Below are positions 59,032 to 64,000 of a DNA stretch of 64,000 nucleotides, piece after piece. Below the pieces are notes generated by a model. That model made no database searches, had not been told where the DNA came from, and worked only from the letters and a program-made list of their open reading frames with translations. The position numbers and the translations under genes are program-made. Within the stretch, counting starts at the first letter, position 1. Each line of letters begins with the position of its first letter. The stretch comes from Amphirosellinia nigrospora. Its lineage: Eukaryota > Ascomycota > Sordariomycetes > Xylariales > Xylariaceae. The DNA lies in assembly GCA_004123355.1 (NCBI GenBank), contig SCHM01000002.1, forward strand, positions 11,319,569 through 11,383,568, read 5' to 3'.

Positions 59032-60946
59032 ATGGCTCCGTCAAGTCTTCCAGATGCTTTCCCCAAAAGCTATGTAGACTCAGAGCAGTACCCCTGAATC
59101 TGGCAAATACAATGCCTAATACGTCACCCAAACTTTTAAAGGGATTGTATAAGCGCATTGATAACATGTCTAAAAAATTGTTTGTCGAGAAGGAGAGCGA
59201 CATAGAAATATCTTGGAGAGATCTTGGGGTCGGCCCAAAACAGGGTAAGTTTCTCTAACTCTGAAATATAAAGCCAAACTAACTTAGTAGAACTCAAAAA
59301 AAAGGACATCCAATCTCATGCGAAACTAGCAGAGATGATGAAATTCACTATTGATATTTCCAAACTAACTGTGACCTCATCTCAGCATGATCCACAATGC
59401 AGGTTTATGTGAGTATTCCATAAGGGGGGTTAACACGACACAAAAGTCGAGTCCATTCAACCCTGCTGTCATTACAATATGAAAGGGTAGGAACTAATTC
59501 ACTGACAAGATATGTTTTTGGCTACACGTCGCTGAGCGTCCTCAATATAACTCGACCAATTTTCGCCCAAATCCTCACTTTTCATCAGGTTATGCCAGCA
59601 TACTTGGAGTTCGTGATGGCTTTTGGCCAGGAGGATGAGCCAAAGAATTTGCGGTTTTCGAGTTTCAGGAAACAATTGTCCCTTGCACCCAGCGCCCAGC
59701 TACCAGAGATTTCATATTTAGGCAGAAGTGGCATACAGTACCAGTTATGTTATAACCTAAAGCATATTGCAATGGAAGAGAAGGGAATGGAAGAGAAGGG
59801 AATGGAAGAGAAGGGAGCTTTCTCAAAGATACGACAGGCGGCTATTCACCATCAATTTGATGTCGTAACTGGAAAGACTTTGTGGATTGTGACAGCGGGC
59901 AGGCGCGACCTCCAGGAGAGATATAAAGGTGAGCAATATGATGCAAAGTTATGGATAAGCCTCTAACGCCTACAGATTTAACTGGGAAAGATGCAAGAGC
60001 TCAGGACAAATCATTTAGAAACCCGCTCGAATGCCTTCGTTCTAGTTTAGCGGCTCACGCCATGTTGTGTTCCTGGTCAACTGAGAATTGGAGATGTTAT
60101 ATCAAGTCACTTGAGAACAATCTAGAGGGAGCAGTATGTTATGAGTACTACGATTTGTCCCGACATTAGCGCTAATGAATAACAAGACCGGGTTGACCGT
60201 CCATGGCCCACGTGGTCCAGGTGAATTTCACCAAAAGTATCAATTTGGGGACCTTCAGACGTTGCAGAGGCATGAAGATATGGTGCATGAGACTATGGCA
60301 GCTCTTCAGGGAAACTTTCGCGTCATCAGTTCTTTGCACAAGTTCTACGGTGGCTTGAAAGATAACCCAAACTTTCCGCTGGGATGTAATGGGGCTGAAT
60401 ATATCGACGTATTCACAGATCAGATAGAAGACTTTCTATCAGAGATCGAGCATCTTATTCAACGCACATCTACCCTGCTCAAGATCACAAATGGCCGGAA
60501 GGAACTTGTAAGTTCACTAAATAGTTCAATAAGCATCGATCTAATGGCGATGCAGGTTGTCCAATGTTTTCAAAGCCAATCAACAGAAAACATGGAAAAA
60601 ATGAATAGCAACATGGAAAGAGAAACCATTCTGGTCAGGATTATCACTATTGTCACGTTGATCTATCTGCCAGCAACGTTCGTCTCGGTAAGTAATTACC
60701 AACCTGGAGTAACTTCAGAAACTGCTGACTGGGAAGGAGAAGACTTTTTTTAGTACTGACGTGATCAAGTACCAGAACGGACAGAACGACTCTGGTAGTT
60801 TCTCTTACACTGCAATGGTGAGATGGCTGCAGGTAGCGCTACCTTTGACAGCGCTTACGCTACTCTTGGCTTGGTTGTGGAATCGTTGGGCAAAGGGCCA
60901 GTTGCAAGGCAGTGATGAGATGCGAAACTATGGATTTGCCCCTTAG
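59032..60946 (+). CDS. Fungal CorA-like membrane protein
   Basis: Member of the fungal CorA-like transporter group; about 538 residues, cytosolic N-terminal part and two C-terminal membrane segments. Exons 59032-59244, 59288-59408, 59510-59928, 59976-60133, 60187-60687 and 60743-60946. Recognisable blocks: CRFIYVFGYTSLSVLNITRP, MPAYLEFVMAFG, ISYLGRSGIQYQLCYNLKHI, SWSTENWRCYI, then the helix ending LIYLPATFVSTFFSTD, a YQNGQNDSGSF loop and WLQVALPLTALTLLLAWLW. The loop lacks the GMN signature of true CorA channels, so magnesium transport is doubtful. A 15-nt unit repeated three times encodes MEEKG x3 (59771-59815). Missing bases near 59091 (EQYP-LNLAN) and in the T run near 60745-60750 break the frame. 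Confidence 0.8.
59771..59815 (+). repeat. In-frame 15-nt tandem repeat (MEEKG x3) in the CorA-like gene
   Basis: Three identical copies of ATGGAAGAGAAGGGA, adding charged residues in a cytosolic loop. Exact identity suggests recent slippage expansion. Confidence 0.85.
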
Positions 60947-62040
60947 AATGAAGCAGCCAACGTCTATTTTGCCTCAGCATAATGAAAAGCCGGTCTCTTA
61001 GTTTTATCTATGGCAATTGGCAGATTCATTTAGCATCCATGGCCTGGACGATATCACTTTCCTCGATGTAATCTATTTTGTATCTCTTTCTGTACAATTT
61101 GTATAATTAGCCATCCTCGTTATCGTTAAATCATTCTAGTGTCTACGCAGTCATTAATTTTTCAAGCCTCGGCAAACAAGCTAGCAGCAAATACAACAGC
61201 AGAACCATAATGCTACAATCTATGCAAATAAGCCACATGAGCGCTAGATGAAATGATACGGTGCATGTACATGGTACGAAGATCTAACCTACCCGTCTGA
61301 AGCACATCTGTACTATTACAGATGCTAACACTGCATTTACTGTCATGAGCGAGGAAACACTTGAAGGGTGGCGTGTGCCTGACAACTCTGAAATGATTCC
61401 AATACCATCGCCCCTTTTTGCCCCTGGCATGTTGATGGAACCCCAACAAGCTAGCCACCTACTTATCCTCGGAGGCAATGATGACAGCAGGTGATCAATG
61501 TGCGTCGTGTGATCGCAGAACAGTGATGATACAGTACACTACTACGGTGTACTTCACCGCGGGGTCTGGCAAGGTGTAAGCAGGGGTGTGCGCCTGAGCT
61601 GGACCGTCTTACCCTCAGTACCTTGCTGTTCGATGTGGCGCGCTATCACTTCTAGAGTGATCAAAGAGCGGATCGGCAGGCAGAATTAGGAAAGAAAGAC
61701 TTAAAAATATATATATCGAGGCGTATTGTGACGGTAACCTTATGTTAGCACCCTGAAAGCGTCAGCTGACAGCAACATGGACGCTATGGCCGTTAATCCA
61801 CATACAAATGGGCTGCCTCCTCTGACCTCAAGTTGCCGCTTTTGTTCAGTACAAGGAATTGTTTCCCGTAGCAAGGGCGTGCTTTAAAACTCATAAGCTA
61901 CACACCATAAAGCCAATGTGGCGACAGCGCTCCCCACGCCCTGCCTTTTCCTCCAGTCTCATAGCCAATGTGAAGTCTTATCTGGCTAGGTAGTATTTGC
62001 CCCTTCACCGCCAAGACAGCTTGATGAGCTGAACCCTACT
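60947..62040. other. Intergenic region
   Basis: No gene supported. Probably contains the 3' end of the CorA-like gene and the promoter and first exon or leader of the kinase gene. Confidence 0.45.
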
Positions 62041-62114
62041 ATGACGATCTTTCTTTCGAATCACCGGGTTCACAGCCAAGAGGGGGTGAGATTCTCAAGT
62101 CATTCAATGACCAC

Positions 62115-64000
62115 ATGCGCGATAAGTGGACCGGTGAAGCCGTCGGCGGCCGCAAATATGTCCGTACTGGGCGAATGATTAATTGGATGCGAAAAAATGA
62201 AACCAATAGCGCAACCGCTAACGGAGGTCTTCTTCTTGACGATGTTTATGAAGCGTCACATAAGCATCGATCCGAGTTTCCCCCTGTCGAGTGGAAGCAA
62301 CTCTCCAACGACAATTGCATCATCTTGTTTGGCCTGCTCACAGCTCTGGGGTATGGGTGTCTTATCGACGTATTAAAGCGACACAGTATTCAGGATTACT
62401 TGCGCAAGAGCGGCAAGATTATCGAGAAAAAGATGTTGAAAGACCAATTCGAGAACGATACCAGCTTACAGAAATTCATGGATGATTTCGAGCGCCGTAG
62501 GTGGGAGTTTAGCCCCATCAAGTTTGACTTACGCATGGATCGTATTCTAGAAGATAGCCGCTACGTTTTACCGTTTTGTCATAAGGAACGCATCAATCTC
62601 AAGGGGCAACAGCTAAACTGTACGAGGTGGCTGTTGAGGAAGACTTTGTCCTAGAGAGCCTTCGTGTGGTCATTCAAGGTTCTAGATACCATGACACAGC
62701 CCTTGGAACCGTAAGCATAATCATGTTTCTGTCCTAATCCGCCTTTAATAAGATCACTTTACCACCTGTTATTATAGAAAGAAGACTGATGATTGCTTCA
62801 GTGCTACCGATTTGCGTTCAAATCATATAGCGAGGAGTGGGAGGACATTTATAAAATCGAAAAAAATGCATTCAATGGAATTGGGCACGAACAAGACATG
62901 ATTAAATGTTTAGGGACGGTGCAATGTGTTGACGAACACCAAACTTCACACGAACCTACTACCAATCACCAGCAAAGATCTTACAACATCCTTTTGGAGT
63001 ACGGAGAGGATGATTTGAACGAATACTTCTTTGTCCACAGTCCCCCGACTCTTGGCCGCGAGATAATTGATTTCTGGGAAAAGCTCTTGCAAATTGCTGA
63101 TGCCCTTCGACGAGTACACAATCTAGAGAAGAAGAAGAATAACGGTAACTCGATTATGTTTGAGGGTAAGAATTTCAGTCTCTACTATCAACTAAGAAGC
63201 GAGTGCTAATGAAATCAGTTGTCATGCTGACGTAAAGCCTGACAATATTCTACGTGTACAAGGCAACTTTAAACTGGCTGACTTTGGATTTGCAACTTTT
63301 GTTCCTCGCGATGAGGGGTCAATCTCCCCGGTTGGTGGTACAGATACATATGGTAAGTACATGGTTCACTCTTTATGTCTTATTTCACTAGGGAAGATCG
63401 ACTCGCTGACAGATTTCCAAGGCGCCCCTGAGTTTTTTCAAATGATTACAAAACAAGCTAATGCTGGTAACTTGTGTACCGTCACAAACACTATTGATAC
63501 ATGGTCTTTTGCATGTGTTATTTCTGTTGCAGCCACGTGGGTTGTGCTAGGAATGCAGGGAATACAGCAATTTCAAACGGTAAGAAAAACTGCAATTAGG
63601 AAGATCAAATCGAATTCAAACTCTACTACTGCACACAGTTTATCCGACGACACTTTCCATGATGGATCTGGCGTTCTCCATGACGTTACCAACTGGCATT
63701 TCTATCTTTGCCAGGTCATGAGAAAATCCGATCCGATCTCGCATAGGCTTCTTGACCTAATTGACCAAGAAATTTTGAGTCAGGGCCCGGATAGCCGGTT
63801 AAGGTCAGCCGATCTCTATGAGAAGTTGAAAGGCCTGCTGGACGTAGCCAAGAAGGATCTTGACGAAGACATCGCGGAATCTATTATCGAAAGCATGATT
63901 TCTTTCGATAAAACCGCACCGTCCACCATGGAGGAATATCAACGCCGATTAAAAGCAAGCAGTCGAATTGGACTACCAAGGGATAACTCAAAACATGCTA
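62115..64000 (+). CDS. Serine/threonine protein kinase-domain protein (non-RD), 3' end outside window, with frame breaks
   Basis: Large fungal protein kinase of unknown role. The frame is open upstream to 62028 and reads coherently there (YYDDLSFESPG), so the true start lies upstream, perhaps behind a missing base or intron; 62115 is just the first in-frame ATG. The N-terminal half (62115-62700) matches the region preceding the kinase domain in this family (RYVLPFCHKERINLKG). Kinase motifs: CYRFAFKSYSEEWEDI (Lys), ILLEYGEDDLNEYF (hinge), CHADVKPDNIL (catalytic loop with HAD in place of HRD), LADFGFA (DFG), GAPEF (APE), and DTWSFACVISV (subdomain IX). Introns 62711-62801, 63166-63218 and 63353-63421. 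Missing bases near 62598 (in the GGGG of LKGATAKLYEV) and at the 63166 junction. Continues past 64000. Confidence 0.85.

Overview
The window is nuclear DNA of a filamentous ascomycete (Pezizomycotina, most likely Sordariomycetes). The evidence is small GT..AG introns of about 45-110 nt, often with a CTAAC/CTGAC-like branch site; fungal-only families (Zn2Cys6 regulator, Mug190-type SMP/C2 protein, DUF7708, DUF7025-AAA, fungal CorA-like); a GH6 cellobiohydrolase with a CBM1; and long gene-poor stretches between genes. The genus cannot be fixed from sequence alone. I see no convincing tRNA, rRNA or CRISPR.

Layout. 0-9.3 kb: 3' part of a GRR1-type F-box/LRR gene (+), a pyruvoyl-dependent PSD/PsiD-type decarboxylase (-), a Zn2Cys6 transcription factor (-) and a small two-exon basic protein (+). 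9.3-24 kb: mostly gene-poor, holding an MFS sugar transporter (-), a 562-bp Mutator-like (MULE-type) element with 51-bp inverted repeats and a 10-bp target duplication, and a secreted, probably GPI-anchored protein (+). 24-40 kb: conserved housekeeping genes, namely DCP1 (-), an OCRL-type inositol polyphosphate 5-phosphatase (+), an ammonium transporter (-) and a Mug190-like lipid-transfer protein (-). 40-49.5 kb: an AAA ATPase with DUF7025 (-), a DUF7708 protein (+), a single-pass membrane glycoprotein (+) and a SAM methyltransferase (-). 50-56 kb: AP-2 mu (-) and GH6 cellobiohydrolase (+). 58-64 kb: a 114-aa protein, a CorA-like membrane protein and a non-RD protein kinase, all on + and the last cut by the window end.

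The dominant unusual property is that about a dozen genes need single-base corrections to be read through. Nearly all are a missing base, often in a short homopolymer or repeat, while the protein similarity continues unbroken in the next frame. This looks like uncorrected deletion errors of an assembly rather than a dozen pseudogenes. GRR1, the Zn2Cys6 factor, the glycoprotein, the GH6 gene and the two small genes read cleanly. Coordinates below are whole gene spans from start to stop, with the breaks noted.

How the genes relate: most are independent housekeeping or accessory loci. Functional links are only suggested for the decarboxylase plus adjacent Zn2Cys6 regulator, the secreted or surface genes, and the accessory proteins at 40-48 and 58-64 kb, which belong to families expanded in fungal accessory genomes.
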